DNA from: Dendrocalamus latiflorus
Taxonomy: Eukaryota; Streptophyta; Magnoliopsida; Poales; Poaceae
NCBI GenBank assembly: GCA_017311315.1
Contig: CM029609.1
Span: forward strand, 42,679,166 to 42,743,165
DNA: 64,000 nt
Reading direction: 5' to 3'
Every line of letters begins with the position of its first letter. Within the stretch, counting starts at the first letter, position 1. Made by a program: the position numbers and the translations under genes. The notes under the pieces are model-generated. The model was not told the origin of the DNA. It searched no databases and saw only the letters and a program-made list of their open reading frames with translations. Positions 10,725 through 28,154 of this stretch are shown in pieces.

Positions 10725-11425
10725 GTCTCTTGATTTGAGGAAGAGATAGAGTTGTGTGTTCGTGTTTGAGGCGGACACATCTTGGACATTAATCTATAAA
10801 AGTAAAGAGATTCTAAGGGCTAACGTGTGTGTTTTTAGATAGCTTTCGTCGATAGAGCTTTTAGGGGTGCCGTAAGGGCACTTTGTAACCACATCCATAA
10901 TATAGAAATAACAGATCAGATCTATTCCAAGAAAAGTTTGCTAGCATTAGCGACGTGTTTTCTTAACATTGTTTTTCTTATGTCTCCAGCATGTACTCAT
11001 TCGAGCGATCGAAGCGTTCAAACGGCTGAAATCTTCAAGCGGAGGGAGATTACAACCACGTGCGTCTACGGTCGCAGCAAGCGATTGAAGAGAGCAATCG
11101 TACGATCGAAGCTTTCATGGAGCATGTGCGAGCGAATCGTCTTACGGTCGTAATCTACATCCGGTAATTTAGATTGTTTTTCTTCTACTTTTAATTTTGG
11201 TTTCAGGTTCAAAAAAGCGGAGATAATCATTCAACCCCCTCTGATTATGTCATACAATCCTACAATTACAAAAGCCGCCAGTGCACAAGACACGTACATA
11301 GAACTTGCGCTCACAGACTTGACAATAATAGGAGCTAACTATCTCAGCAAAAAGATAAAAGTTTGAAATGTTCTCTTTATTCAAGCTGCTCTTTCAGAAA
11401 ACTTTGAATTTATGAACAAAAAGAA
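10725..11425. other. Intergenic DNA downstream of the V-ATPase gene
   Basis: It contains a TATAAAAG word near 10795 and a stretch near 11060-11150 with ACGGTCG words like those in the copia LTR at 60460. It may be another LTR remnant. No gene is visible. The 3' untranslated region of the V-ATPase gene must lie in its right part. Confidence 0.35.
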
Positions 11426-17025
<5,600 letters not shown>

Positions 17026-17350
17026 GCTGACGACCCACCAAGAACAACCTGCAGGCAATGACAATATCAAGACCAATCTAGACTGATAGATCACTCCAAT
17101 CCAGACCAGCAGCGCCAAACGCGTTAACCTCGCCCATTATAGCACTCCCCCAGTTCCCGCGGATCAAGAAGAGCTCGAGCTCTTTTCCCCTGAAACTCTA
17201 CTACCGGATCTGCGCATTCGAACGTATCTTGGTCCGAGATGCGAGGGTGGGAAGATCACGCCACAAGATCGACCGAATTCTCCGCGGAATCGGCGGGTTG
17301 GCCGCTAGTTGGATGCGATCTGAGCTGGATGAGTTGGGACGAGACGTACC
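17026..17350 (-). other. Probable 5' UTR and UTR intron of the V-ATPase gene
   Basis: On the minus strand a good acceptor (cctgcag, first exonic base 17048) lies 23 bases before the start codon. A good donor, GAG followed by GTACG, ends a possible upstream exon at 17350. A leader intron of about 300 bp (17049-17349) is therefore likely. This rests on splice consensus only. Confidence 0.45.
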
Positions 17351-17450
17351 TCGGGTTGGACTGGCAGCAGAGAGAGGCGGGCGAGATTGGAGGGAGGGAG
17401 GAGTGAAGACGACGACGCGAGCGGAGGAGGAAAGCTAATGAAATTAAACG

Positions 17451-18116
17451 CAAGAAAATGAATTTCTTAATGATTTAACTTTAAAAACGAAATAAATAAA
17501 CGAGATGGTCAATGAGTTTGCAGCTTCTTTGATCTGGCTTTTCTTTCTTTTTTTTTTGAAATACTGTAAATTTTAATCGTCACCGTATTAAAGCTGGGGG
17601 GGGGGTTCCGGCCCCCGCAGCGATCCACGTCGCCCCCCGCGTCTCAGCCGGCCGGCGCGTGTCCAGCGAATTCGCGTACGGCCGGCCGAGGCAGTTCCCT
17701 CCGGTTTTGCGAAAATTACGTATAGGTCCTTTTTTCTCGCGAAAAGGTCCCTACAAGTTTTTTCTTTGCAAAAAAATTTTGGATTGCGCCCGGCGGGTTT
17801 CCGAAATTACGTATAGGTCCTTATTTACTTACGTACAGGTCCTTGATTTGTTACAAAAAAACCCTTTGATTTCCCCGAAATTACGTATTTGTCCTTGATT
17901 TTTTTTTACAAAACTCCCTGCGAATTATCGCCTCTTTTATTTTGGACCACACGGTAGCTAGCGCGGCGTGCGCCGCGCTTATATGCAGCTAGTATCTTTA
18001 AGACCTAGGAGAGTTTGCGAATTGCGAGCCGTCCAAAACGGAAGATGATCGGCTAGGATCTGATGGTACTCGCTAGCGCATTTCTTCGTATACAAAATTC
18101 TTTTACAAGTTCTTTT
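17451..18116. other. Upstream flank of the V-ATPase gene, no gene seen
   Basis: The first part should contain the V-ATPase promoter, but I cannot point to a clear TATA box. From about 17700 a loose repeat of ATTACGTATAGGTCCTT / ACGTACAGGTCCTT appears three to four times. There are G and T homopolymer runs near 17545 and 17597. Confidence 0.4.
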
Positions 18117-18315
18117 TGTAGAAGAAACAATATTACGTTCAATGCTCACAAGAAGGTTGAAGTATTACATTATATAGCGGATGAAAGCAATGAGGAAGCC
18201 GGACAGGCACAGGAGTCGGACAGCCATCCGCAGAAGACGAGGCGTCGGGCGTTGTGAAAGCTAATCCATGCAATGTGAAAGAAATGAGGAAGCTGGACAG
18301 ATTCTCCGTCTAACA
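18117..18315 (-). repeat. 3' LTR of the copia element
   Basis: 199 bp, TGTAGAAG...TAACA on the plus strand. The pol reading frame runs on into it (to 18170). Confidence 0.88.
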
Positions 18316-18325
18316 CGCCCCCTGT
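18316..18325 (-). other. Polypurine tract of the copia element
   Basis: On the minus strand ACAGGGGGCG abuts the TGTTAG start of the 3' LTR. Confidence 0.75.
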
Positions 18326-20238
18326 CAGAATGTCGGCAAGACGAACGTTCAGACTGGACCGAAACTCAGTGAAGACGGACGTAGGCAGCCGCTTGATGAA
18401 GATGTCGGCGTACTGTGAGGTCGTTGGAACATGAAGAACCCGAACATCGCTAAGAGCCACGCGCTCCTGAACAAAGTGAAGGTCTATCTTGACATGTTTG
18501 GTGCGCTGATGCTGCACCGGGTTGGTCAACAGGTAGACGGCACTCATATTATCACAGTAGACGACAGTAGCTCGGTGGAGAGGACGTCGAAGCTCATGTA
18601 GTAACTGACGAAACCAGCAAGCCTCGGTAATAGCATTGGCAACAGCCCGGTATTCTGCTTTAGCACTGATACGAGATACTGTGTTCTGATGCTTGAAAGA
18701 CCAGGAAATGAGATTATCACCAAGAAACACAGCATAGCCCAATGTAGACATGCGTGTGTCTGGACACCCTGCCCAGTCGACATTAGAATATATGACTAGG
18801 TTCGCCGATGGAGATCGATGAAGCTGGAGCCCATAGTCGATGGTGCCACGTAAGTACCGAAGGATGCGTTTAACTGCCGTGAGGTGAGGCTCTCTGGGGC
18901 CATGCATATGAAGACAGACCTGCTGTACGGCATAAGCAATATCCGATCGTGTGAAGGTGAGATACTGTAGTGCACCTGTAAGGCTGCGATATTGAGTGGC
19001 ATCGCTTACTGGGGTTCCAGTGATCCAGATACTTTGGGATGAGTATCAACCGGTGTGCTGCAGGGCTTGCAGTCTGACATGCCAGCACGCTCCAGGATAT
19101 CCAATGTATATTGTCGCTGAGAGAGGAACAAACCACTGGGACTCCGCTGCACAGAAATGCCTAAAAAATGATGAAGTGCCCCGAGATCCTTTGTAGAGAA
19201 TTCTCTTTGCAACGCTGCAATGGTCCGGTGAAGCGCGGCAATAGAAGATGCCGTCAAGACAATATCATCCACATAAAGAAAAAGATAGACGGTGTCGGCA
19301 CCACTGTGGGAAATGAACAGAGATGTATCCGACTTGGCTTCCACAAAACCAAGAGTCAGCAAAAACGAGGCAAAGCGGCTGTACCAAGCTCGGGGCGCCT
19401 GTTTGAGGCCATAAAAAGACTTGTTCAGACGACAGACATAGTCTGGGCAGGAAGGATCGACAAAACCGGTCGGCTGGGAGCAGTAGACTGTCTCAGTCAG
19501 TGTACCATGAAAAAAGCATTCTTAACATCAAGCTGATGAATGGGCCAGTCTCTGAAAAGAGCCAAATAGAGCATAGTGCGAACAGTGGCTAGCTTCACGA
19601 TTGGGCTGAAAGTCTCATCAAAGTCAACACCCGGACGTTGTGTAAAGCCGTGAAGAACCCATCGAGCTTTGTATCTGTCAAGAGTACCATCAGCGTTGAA
19701 CATGTGTCGAAAGATCCATTTACCAATGACAATGTTGGCCTTGGGTGGTCGCGGGACAAGATCCCACGTGTTGTTGCTGAGCAAGGTTACTCATCCTCCA
19801 TGGCGCTGCACCAATTAGGATTGTCCAGATTAGACCGATACGTCTTTGGGATTGGCGAGAGCGCCATGGCATGAAGGTTGAGTCGCTGGATGGGCTGCCG
19901 AAACCTGAGCTTGCCACGGGTGACCATGGTGCGAGAGTTGCTGACGGGCGGGACTGGCACCGCGCCATCAGGCAGAACGTTCATGGGCGGGCAGCAGTAC
20001 TGCTCAACACGGGAGTAATAGCGGTCGGTGTAGTGGTACTGTTAGTGGGCATAGTAGGTGAGTGGGCCTGCACCGTATGTGCGGCCGCACCTGTCGACAC
20101 GGGTGGCATGCGGCCCGCCAGCGTGGCGAACAGAGGCGACAGAGGTACTGCTGCAGGTGTGGCGCTGCCTGCGCTTCCTGCAGGTGCGGCCAGTGGCGCC
20201 AAGGTGGCCGCACGCTCGACCACCGGGTTAGTGACCAG

Positions 20239-21332
20239 TAGGGATGAAAACGGATCGGATACAGACGGATAATGCCTCTACCATATTTGTTTTCATATTT
20301 TTTTCGGATACGGATACGAATATGGATAACTTGAATACGAATACAAATACGAATAATATCGAATACAGATACGGATCGAATACGAATCGAAATGAATACG
20401 GTTATGAATATTTATCGGAACATGAAAACCTCTTAAACTATGCATCCAAAATTAACGAAAATACGTAAATAGTTCATCTTGTCAAAACATTCATGAAATC
20501 TAAACAAGCATAGTCTTTTCATCCACAATGAAAATATACCCAATAGTCGATCATAACATAACTACATAAGTAACAACAACATGCAATTCATGGAATACAC
20601 ATGATGACATGATAGCAATTTGAACAAACATAAGAACATTTCATTCCTCCATTTCATCCATCAAGTTGTAACAACCCAGGTTTTTATTAAAATAAAATTT
20701 AAATTAAAATAAGTATTTTTGTTGCCTAAATTTTATTTTTAGGTTTTGCCATGGATTTTCTGTTTTTGAAAAAGCCTGATTTGAAAAGTAAATTAAGTGA
20801 AAACCAAAAAATAGATATTAAATAAAATGATATTTTGATTTTCTATAAAAATCCTACTTTAAATTAATTATTTGGAGTTATTTGGCTTTTATTTGGTTTC
20901 CTGGATTTTCTAGAGTTTAAAGGTCTACTTTTAAAATTAAAAAGTATTTTTAAGTATGAAAATTAAATACCAATATTAGTTGGAAATATTTTTATTAAGT
21001 CCAAAATATCACCAAGAACTTCTGTGAATTTTCCTAGAATTTTTGGAGTTTTATTTCATATTTTTCTGAGCTTAAATGAATTTCCATGCTTTTCTGAAAT
21101 TCAAAAATCAAAAATAAAAATTAAAGTCCCTCCCCTCGGATATCCGTTTTTGTATTATCCGGATAATTCGTATCCGTATTCGACGGATACTAGGCTTACT
21201 GTATTCGTATCCGTATCCGATAAAAAAATCGGTATCCGTATCCGATCCGAGAACTATCCGAAAAAATCCGATCCGACACAATCCGTATCCATCCGGATCC
21301 GGCGGAAACTATCCGATCCTTTTTCACCCCTA
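20239..21332. mobile_element. hAT-type non-autonomous element inside copia pol
   Basis: The termini TAGGGATGAAAACGGATCGG and (inverted) TAGGGGTGAAAAAGGATCGG match at 18 of 20. A perfect 8-bp repeat GTGACCAG flanks it (20231-20238 and 21333-21340). Its ends are filled with variants of CGGATACGAATACGGATA, which probably serve as subterminal binding repeats. No ORF of note. The same family recurs at 26244-26774. Confidence 0.93.
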
Positions 21333-22768
21333 GTGACCAGTGAGAGCGGTACCATGGGCGCAGCAGCAGGTTCCACAACCACAGGGGCAGCTGTTGTGAC
21401 AACCAATGGTGATGTACCTGCACGGAAAGAGTGGCGTGGTGGCCTAATAGGAATCGGCGCACTGTCAACATTCGACAAAAAAATCAAATGCAATAGGTGA
21501 TGGGGTGTTTGATTTAGCAAAAGGAAAAGATGTCTCATCGAACGTCACATGACGGGAGATGATGACTTGATTTGACAAAGGATCAAAACACATGTAACCT
21601 TTGTGATTTGATGAATATCCAAGGAAGATGAAAAGGGTGGAACGAGGTGAGAGTTTGTGGGGAGCTGTAGCAGATAAGTTGGGGTAGCACTTGGAGCCAA
21701 ACACACGAAGGTGGTCGCAGGTGGGATGAACGTCGTACAATGCAAAGAAAGGTGTGGAGTAGTTTAGTGTCTTTGTGGGTAGGCGATTGAGGATGTATGT
21801 GGCTGTGTGGAGTGCTTTGACCCAATAGGAAGGAGGAAAACTTGCTTGAAATAGGAAGGAGCGCATAATATTATTGATGGTGTGAATAATGCGCTCGGCC
21901 TTCCCATTTTGTTGAGAGGTGTAGGGACACGACATACGAAGGTCAACACCATGAGTGAGGAGAAAGTGCGGGCGGAGGAGTTATCAAACTCTCGACCATT
22001 GTCGCATTGGATGCTTTTGATTTTCACGCCGAACTGAGTTGCCACGTAAGAGAAAAAATTAGATATGGTAGGGATAGTGTCGAATTTAAGACGCAAAGAA
22101 AATGTCTAAAGAAAATGTGAGCAATCATCAAGAATGACCAAATAATATTTGTAACCGAATACACTAGCAACTGGAGATGTCCAAAGATCACAATGGATTA
22201 AATCAAACATATTGATAGCTCTAGAGTTGGATGTTGCAAATGGCAAGCGCACATGACGGCCAAATTGGCAAGCGTGACAAAGAGAATCGCCAGCACTTTT
22301 ATTACAGGTAATGGCAGAGATACTAGCGAGTCGAGAGATGGTGTCGTGTCCAGGATGGCCAAGGCAGCGATGCCATAGGGTGGCGGGAGCAGCAGCTACA
22401 AGAGCACATGAGGCGGGCGTCGGTACGTGAAAAGGATATAAAGGTCCGAAGCTATTGCACCTGATGATCACGTTCTGGGATCGTAGATCCTTCACAGAGA
22501 GACCAAACAAGTCAAACTCAATAGAGCAATTATTGTCAGTAGTAAACTAGCGAACAGATATAAGATTCTTGATAAGGCTAGGAGTGACTAGAACATTATT
22601 AAGATGAAAGTTGCCAGGTAAAGCTGTTAAGCCAATGGAGGTGACGGGCAAAAGGGACCCGTTACCGACAATGATTGATGAAGGAGTAGATGACTGTGGC
22701 GAATGGAATAAAGATAGGTTACCAGAGTCCGATGTCATGTGTGAAGTGCTCTAGAATCCATGTACCAG

Positions 22769-23130
22769 TCAGTCGTGGCGGGAGGAGCAAGTGTCATAGT
22801 GCTGAATGTGTTTGCCAATGATTGCTAGTTCCAAGAGCCTGCCATTGGAGTCCAACTCGTTGGAAGAGCAGGGGCAGCCAGGGAGACCAGCTGTGGGGGG
22901 CAGCGGGTAACCACCAGAAGGAGGTCCTGCATAGAACGCTTGTGGTAGTGCGTTGGGGCGCGAGTGATGCTGGTGTTGTACACCCTGTGCTCGCGGGGGT
23001 TGTCCGCCAGGGATGCTGGGATGGGGACCAGGCCACATCTAAATGGTCCCCGTCCATGGATTGTAGAACGAGGGCCAGGTGGAGCCGCCCCCAGTGCCGG
23101 AGCCACCCCCGTTGCCAGTGCCGTTGCCGT
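22769..23130 (-). pseudogene. copia gag, C-terminal linker part
   Basis: A minus-strand frame rich in P, G, Q and N (HPSIPGGQPPRAQGVQHQHH) lies between the solo LTR and the protease region, as in the C-terminal gag linker of plant copia elements. No CCHC knuckle is visible. The N-terminal gag part is on the other side of the solo LTR (25239-25780). Confidence 0.6.
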
Positions 23131-23135
23131 TGTTC

Positions 23136-25233
23136 TGATCGTGCAAAAATAGCACACCCGCAAGTGCACGGGTTGCCACTGAAATAGCGGCGAGTGTCGT
23201 GTTCTCCACAGGGACTAGACTAAGGCTACCGGTGCTCAGCTAAAGCTAGGTCAATCAAAACGGGGGAGAACTAAATCTAAGACGTCTACCGAATCAGCCG
23301 AACGAACAAACTACAGAACGAATTCTAACTCGCACGGACAAAACTACGAACAACTAAACAAACTAACGAACTAAACAACGATGGGACGAACGACCGTACG
23401 AATGGACGTCGTACGACCGAACGAACAACACGACAAAATACTAAATGAACGACGCACAAACAACAACGACTACAAGAACGAACGCGATTACCGATCGACG
23501 ATCTAACTAACTACCGACCGCAAGATAGCAGGAGGAAGTCGAGAAGCACTGAGGGAGTCAAGAGAGAACGAGAGAGAACGGTCGACGGCTAACTAGACGA
23601 TGACGGCAGGGCAAACAAGTAACTATGATGAACACACGTACGACTTAACTATCGAACGACCGCTGAGAGAAGCAAAGAGGGAGGTCGAGAAGCACAAGGG
23701 AGGACTAGAAGCAAAGAGAGAGTCGAGACAGCACGGGGAAGGGAGACGGTCGCCGACTCGCTAAATCGCACAACACAAACACAAGGAGATCCACAGAAAC
23801 TAACACTGACAACTAACACATATCACAACTGACAGATCACAGACCTAAACAAAGATTATCAATGACAATTACTAACACGGATTACTAACACTAACACAGT
23901 TAAAAATATTTAACAGGAATAGTGCACCATTAACTACCAATCTACTGCACTTCCAAACACACAGATCCACACACATCAAAGATCACAAATACTGCTAAAT
24001 TTAAACAAAGAGATCAACAATTTGACAGATAACAAAATTAGCATTCACAATCTCATCGACATATATCACATTCACTCCAATTCACAGTAATCCAGTAGCA
24101 GCTAATTTGAGCAGTAAATGAACAACAACAAAAAAAGGGAGGGGGAGAAGAATCAGAGCTAGACCGAGGGGAGTTGTGGAAGTAGAGGGGTCGCCGTCGG
24201 TGGATGCAGCAGAGGAAGTGGTGGTTGCTGGTGTCGACGTCGAGGTCGTCGGAGTTGATGTTGGTGGAGACGACGGCGGTGAGGGAAGCGCGGAGGAGGA
24301 GCTCGACGGTGAACTAGATGCAGAGGGCGCGGATTTGGTGGATGGCGCGGCTCGGATGAGGTGTGGCCGCCGGTACCGGAGTTGAATAAGGGGGAAAAAG
24401 AGAGAGAGCAGTGGGGGCTAAGGGTAGAAGAAATGCAGCGGCCGAAGGTGGTGAGCGGCGGGGTTTGGTGAAGAAAGGGGAAAATGGAGAGAAGAAGGAG
24501 AGGCAGCGGCCGGCGATGGAAGAGGCGACAGCAAGGGAGAAGTAGAGGAAGGTCGGCGGCGGAGAGATGCGGAAGCGGTGGCGCGGATAAGAGAAGGAGC
24601 GGTGGTGGTGGAGAAGAGAGTGGCGGCGCGGTGGAGGAGCGGCGACCGGAGAAGAAGGAGGATGGAGGAGGCGCGGTGGAGAGGTGTGGAGGCGCGGGGG
24701 AGATAATAGGTGAGAGAAGGCGAGGCGGCGCTTGGTGGCGCACCGGCGAGATGCGGCCCGGAGCTCGCCGGTGGCTGGGCGTGGAGAAGGAGGGGGAGGA
24801 GAAGACAGCGTTGGGGAGAAGAAAGAAGAACCGGGCTCGGTTTCCACAGGCAGCGGCGGCGGCTGGATGAAGGAGATGGGGAATTTTGGCAATTTTGCAG
24901 ATTAGCCCTCAAAGATTTTAGGGTTTACAAGGAGGTCCTTCCCCATTAGTATTTTCTTCTGTTTTGGCCCTTGGAAAGTCCGATTTCATCGCGGTTTGAT
25001 CCTACGCATCTGTGACGACGCGCACAATTGTATGGAGCAGTCCCAAAATGCCAAATTTGTCATTTATGCGCCTCGATCGCGTCGGCCTGTAGAAAAATAT
25101 ATATAAATGTAAAATGGTCTATTTTGAGCAATTAAATATAGGAAAAGTATGTAAATGATGATAAATGGTCCTAAAATGCGAAGAATATGAGGGTAAAATG
25201 ATGGCAAAATATATGTAAATATGACGCATGTCA
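23136..25233 (-). mobile_element. Solo LTR (gypsy-like) inserted in copia gag
   Basis: It is bounded by a perfect 5-bp repeat TGTTC (23131-23135 and 25234-25238) and has TG...CA ends (TGATCGTGCAAAAATAGC on the left, GACGCATGTCA on the right). It contains no internal retroelement domain, primer site or second LTR, so it is a solo LTR left by recombination. The long GC-rich open frames at 24159-24912 overlap on both strands and show no domain. On the minus strand it begins TGACATGCGTCATATTT, a start I associate with grass gypsy LTRs, which suggests minus orientation. Confidence 0.85.
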
Positions 25234-25238
25234 TGTTC

Positions 25239-25780
25239 TTCCTGCATCGGCGGTGTCAGTTGGAGCCGCCAGACTCGCCCCCGGGCCATGATGTGGGAGC
25301 GCCTGGAGAGGGGCTTGGGCTGCGACCGGTTTGGGCCATGACAATGTCGATTAGGTTGGAGGAGATGGTGTCGTATAGCCACTCACGGACGACACAATCC
25401 ATGCGTGACCAATCAGCAGACTCGGTGTGGACGGCGTCGGTGAGGACGTGGTTGGTAAGGGAGTACTTGCCGAGTGTGGTGAGGAAACGGCTGCGCCACG
25501 TGGTGTAGTTGGGGGAGACGAGATCAAGAACGACCGGCATGAGGGCACGGATGTTCTGGATAGCGACGGCCTGGGCATGGAGGTTGGAGATGGCGGCCGC
25601 CTCATGGAGGATCATGGCATTGGCGATCGTCGTGTCGTGGGTGGCCTCAGCACCGTGTGTGGCTACCTCTTGGCGCAAGCGAGTGGCCTCGTACTCACGG
25701 GCGACGGCCTCGGTGTGTAGGGGCACAGTAGCCTGCTCCTCCTCGCGTTGGCTTGCAGCAGTAGCGGCGGTGGTGTCCAT
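25239..25780 (-). pseudogene. copia gag, N-terminal part
   Basis: The 174-codon frame starts with an ATG 71 bases downstream of the 5' LTR. Residues about 75-135 give the copia gag core: LVSPNYTTWRSRFLTTLGKY, then LTDAVHTESADW and VREWLYDTISSNLIDIVM. The text then jumps to a proline/glycine-rich stretch, so the middle of gag (the long helical part before the zinc knuckle) seems deleted. The frame is cut by a stop and then by the solo LTR insertion at 25233. Confidence 0.8.
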
Positions 25781-25839
25781 GATTTGATCTGGAGATGTGA
25801 CTCGTGTTTAGCAGAAGTGATAGTCACAGGATGCGAATA

Positions 25840-25851
25840 TATCTGATACCA
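25840..25851 (-). other. Primer binding site of the copia element
   Basis: On the minus strand TGGTATCAGATA directly follows the 5' LTR end. It matches the initiator Met tRNA complement at its first 10 bases. Confidence 0.88.
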
Positions 25852-26063
25852 TGTGGAAGAAACAATATTGCGTTCAATGCTCACAAGGAGGTTGAAGCAT
25901 TATATAGCAGATGAAAGCAATGTGAAAGCTAATCCATGCAATGTGAAAGCAATGAGGAAGCTGGACAGGCACAGGAGCTAGACGGCCATCCACAGAAGAC
26001 GAGGCGTCGGGCATTGTGAAAGCTAATCCATGCAAGGAAGCTGGACATATTCTCCGTTTAACA
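25852..26063 (-). repeat. 5' LTR of the copia element
   Basis: 212 bp, TGTGGAAG...TAACA on the plus strand. Compared with the 3' LTR it carries an extra GTGAAAGCTAATCCATGCAA stretch and lacks a few bases near its left side. Confidence 0.88.
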
Positions 26064-26243
26064 CTTTTTACTAAATCAATAATAGTTTTCGGAAATTTAC
26101 GAGGTGATTAGTTGCTCGTATTGATTCAGCTATGCTAATTGCGACAAGCCCGTTTAGTCAAACCAAGCTCAACCAATCCAAGCGTAGATGTTTGGTTGGT
26201 TAGATGGGTCTCACTCTCATATGTTGATAGAGAGACCGCCAGG

Positions 26244-26774
26244 TAGCGATGAAAATAAATTGAATATGAACTGATCATATTTATATTCATATTTTGTAAA
26301 AAAAATATAAATATAAATCTGAATATTCTTGAATATGAATACAAATAAAATATGTAACGAATTCGAATCGAATATCTACTCAATTCGATCGGATCCGAAT
26401 ATCCTCATAATTTATATGGTATGAAGACATTAATGATATTGTACCCTCATACAACACACTTAATCATTCTAATTCATTTATTTCACCTAAAGAAACACGA
26501 ATTCATGTTTAATTAAAAAACTTATCCAACTAATTAAATGTATTATAATAAAATATGCATATTGCTTCGTCAAATACGAATACGGATAGTTCGGATAAAA
26601 TAATATTTCGGATGGGAAAAGTCCATACCATTTCTGCATCCATATTTTTTATATGAATTCGAATATGAATAGGATAGAAATTGTTAATCGGATGAAAAAA
26701 TCTATAATATATTCACATCCTATCGAATAGGTAACCAAATAATATGAATAATTCGTATCCACTTTTCACCTCTA
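26244..26774. mobile_element. hAT-type MITE, same family as 20239-21332
   Basis: The termini are TAGCGATGAAAA and (inverted) TAGAGGTGAAAA. The flanking repeats CCGCCAGG (26236-26243) and CCACCAGG (26775-26782) match at 7 of 8. The interior is AT-rich with repeated GAATATGAATA-type words. Confidence 0.82.
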
Positions 26775-26782
26775 CCACCAGG

Positions 26783-27191
26783 GGTAAAATCAGGAATTTA
26801 GATTGCAGAGGTCAAAGTAAGATATGAAATATAATTATATTTAATGAGGAAAATGATACTAATACAAATAAAAGTAACTAAAAATAGAAGGGATATAATA
26901 GTAACTTTAAGATCATGAGCGGCCAGGCCCCCCGCCCTTCGCCCCTGGCAAACCGGGTTTCGTTGGATGCAACTAAACATATATATTTAGTGAAAAAAAT
27001 ACTGTCAAAGTGAGTAATATTTCCCATTCCACGTTAGTAACTCTTATCATACGTTCACTTAATCCACTCTATTTCATGATAAAAAGAAGTCTTTAACTCG
27101 CTCCTAATACTCGAATCTCAGTAGCCATGCACAAACTTTCACTGGTGCACCCCAGGACTGGATTAGCTCATGCTTCTGCAACCAAAGATTT
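26783..27191. other. Intergenic DNA, no gene seen
   Basis: AT-rich. A CAGGGG...CCCCTG pair (26779-26950) looks like a small hAT element but has no target duplication. Confidence 0.4.
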
Positions 27192-27194
27192 TAA

Positions 27195-27481
27195 CAAGAT
27201 CCCGTTTCATTTTGGTTTGAGTTTCTGGCTTCCAGCTTATTTTTCGTTATTTCTAAATTTCATCTTTTTCTAACTTTTTTGGATTTTTTGAGTTTTTTTA
27301 CTTGTTCTTTTTTTCCGTATTCGTTTGCATTATACATGCTGGGCTAACCCGTTTTTTCTATTTTAATTTTTTAAAATTTAATTATACCAAATAAACCACC
27401 ATCAACTACAGTGTAATTTCAGCCAGCTACAATAAAAATTCAGTTATAAACCATAAAAATTCAGCCCAACTGAACACCACC
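27195..27481. mobile_element. Tourist-like MITE, diverged copy
   Basis: It shares order and words with the copies at 29193-29478 and 31948-32237 (GGCTTCCAGCTTATTTTT, GAGTTTTTTTAC, TGGGCTAA, CAGCCAGCTACA, GAACACCACC). It is flanked by TAA on both sides (27192-27194 and 27482-27484). Confidence 0.65.
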
Positions 27482-27484
27482 TAA

Positions 27485-28146
27485 GTTTGGCTGGAGTTAC
27501 ATAGGCAACCAATCATCCCGATAAGCATTGTAATGTGGATTGTGATATATATTTTAGGAACTATAACGAGTTTTTTTTGTTTTTGCTCGTGTCTAGAAAT
27601 TCGTAACAGAATGGGATTACAATTTAACGAATCAACAATACGTGAAGTGGTCTCAATGTAAAGACACACAAGCCTACCATTCGACCTATGCATGGTACGG
27701 AGAGGATTGGATTATTCCAGGCCTATTTAGACATGTTTAGCTAAACGAGTCACCGATGTCATATTGATTTTACTGTCAGTCATTGAGTCATAAGTATTTT
27801 TACTATCAGTCACAAGTAATTTTACTACCAAGTCACTTGTCCACGCTTGGAAAAGTGTAATAACTCTAACACAAGTAATTTTACTATCAATCACAAATAA
27901 TTTTACTGCAATACCACAAGAGGATTATTGTTCATACCATACCAGGCCAACCCGTCATGCCAAGGTGCCGACCTAAGTACAGCACGGCTAGTCAGGCTAA
28001 GCTATCATGACCTGTTTACCATTCGTACCATATTATGTCTTAACCAGAACAACAGTGCCATGCCTTAGGCCAATGCAGTTTACTCGGCCCGTTTGGCGAG
28101 GCCTAGTCATGAGCATCGCGCGATTAACCATCCAGTGAGGCTCTCA
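27485..28146. other. Intergenic DNA with short TTTTACTATCA-type repeats
   Basis: Between 27765 and 27910 the word CAAGTAATTTTACTA and variants occur four to five times. No gene is visible. Confidence 0.45.
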
Positions 28147-28154
28147 ATTGGTGT

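Larger units (their letters stand above)
18170..22760 (-). pseudogene. copia pol polyprotein, broken (protease, integrase, RT, RNase H)
   Basis: Pieces in order on the minus strand: protease flank TSDSGNLSLFHSPQSS (about 22735-22690); GAG-pre-integrase with LWHRCLGHPGHDTISRL and CHACQFG (about 22380-22240); integrase with HCDLWTSPVAS, CDNGREFD and SQQNGKAERI (about 22200-21870); linker TRGKLRFRQPIQRLNLHAM (about 19920); RT start [21 protein letters not shown] and DVKNAFF (19784-19497); RT catalytic YVDD in FLYVDDIVLTAS (about 19270); RNase H with DWAGCPDTR, SAKAEYRAV and YCDN (18780-18540). Frameshifts and stops separate them, and a hAT-type element cuts it between integrase and RT. Confidence 0.92.
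18117..26063 (-). mobile_element. Copia LTR retrotransposon with nested insertions
   Basis: Two related LTRs (18117-18315 and 25852-26063) enclose copia gag and pol remnants on the minus strand. The element is bounded by a perfect 5-bp duplication CTTTT (18112-18116 and 26064-26068). A primer binding site and a polypurine tract lie at the expected inner LTR borders. Two later insertions sit inside: a hAT-type element (20239-21332) and a solo LTR (23136-25233). Without them the element is about 4.75 kb. The LTRs differ by substitutions and indels, so it is not recent. Confidence 0.93.

Noticed and set aside
24159..24912. Long frames on both strands (up to 194 codons)
   Set aside because: They lie inside a solo LTR, overlap each other in opposite strands and consist of simple Pro/Ser/Leu or Gly/Arg repeats.
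26779..26950. Possible small hAT element with CAGGGG...CCCCTG ends
   Set aside because: No 8-bp target duplication could be found, and its left end is shared with the target copy of the neighbouring element.
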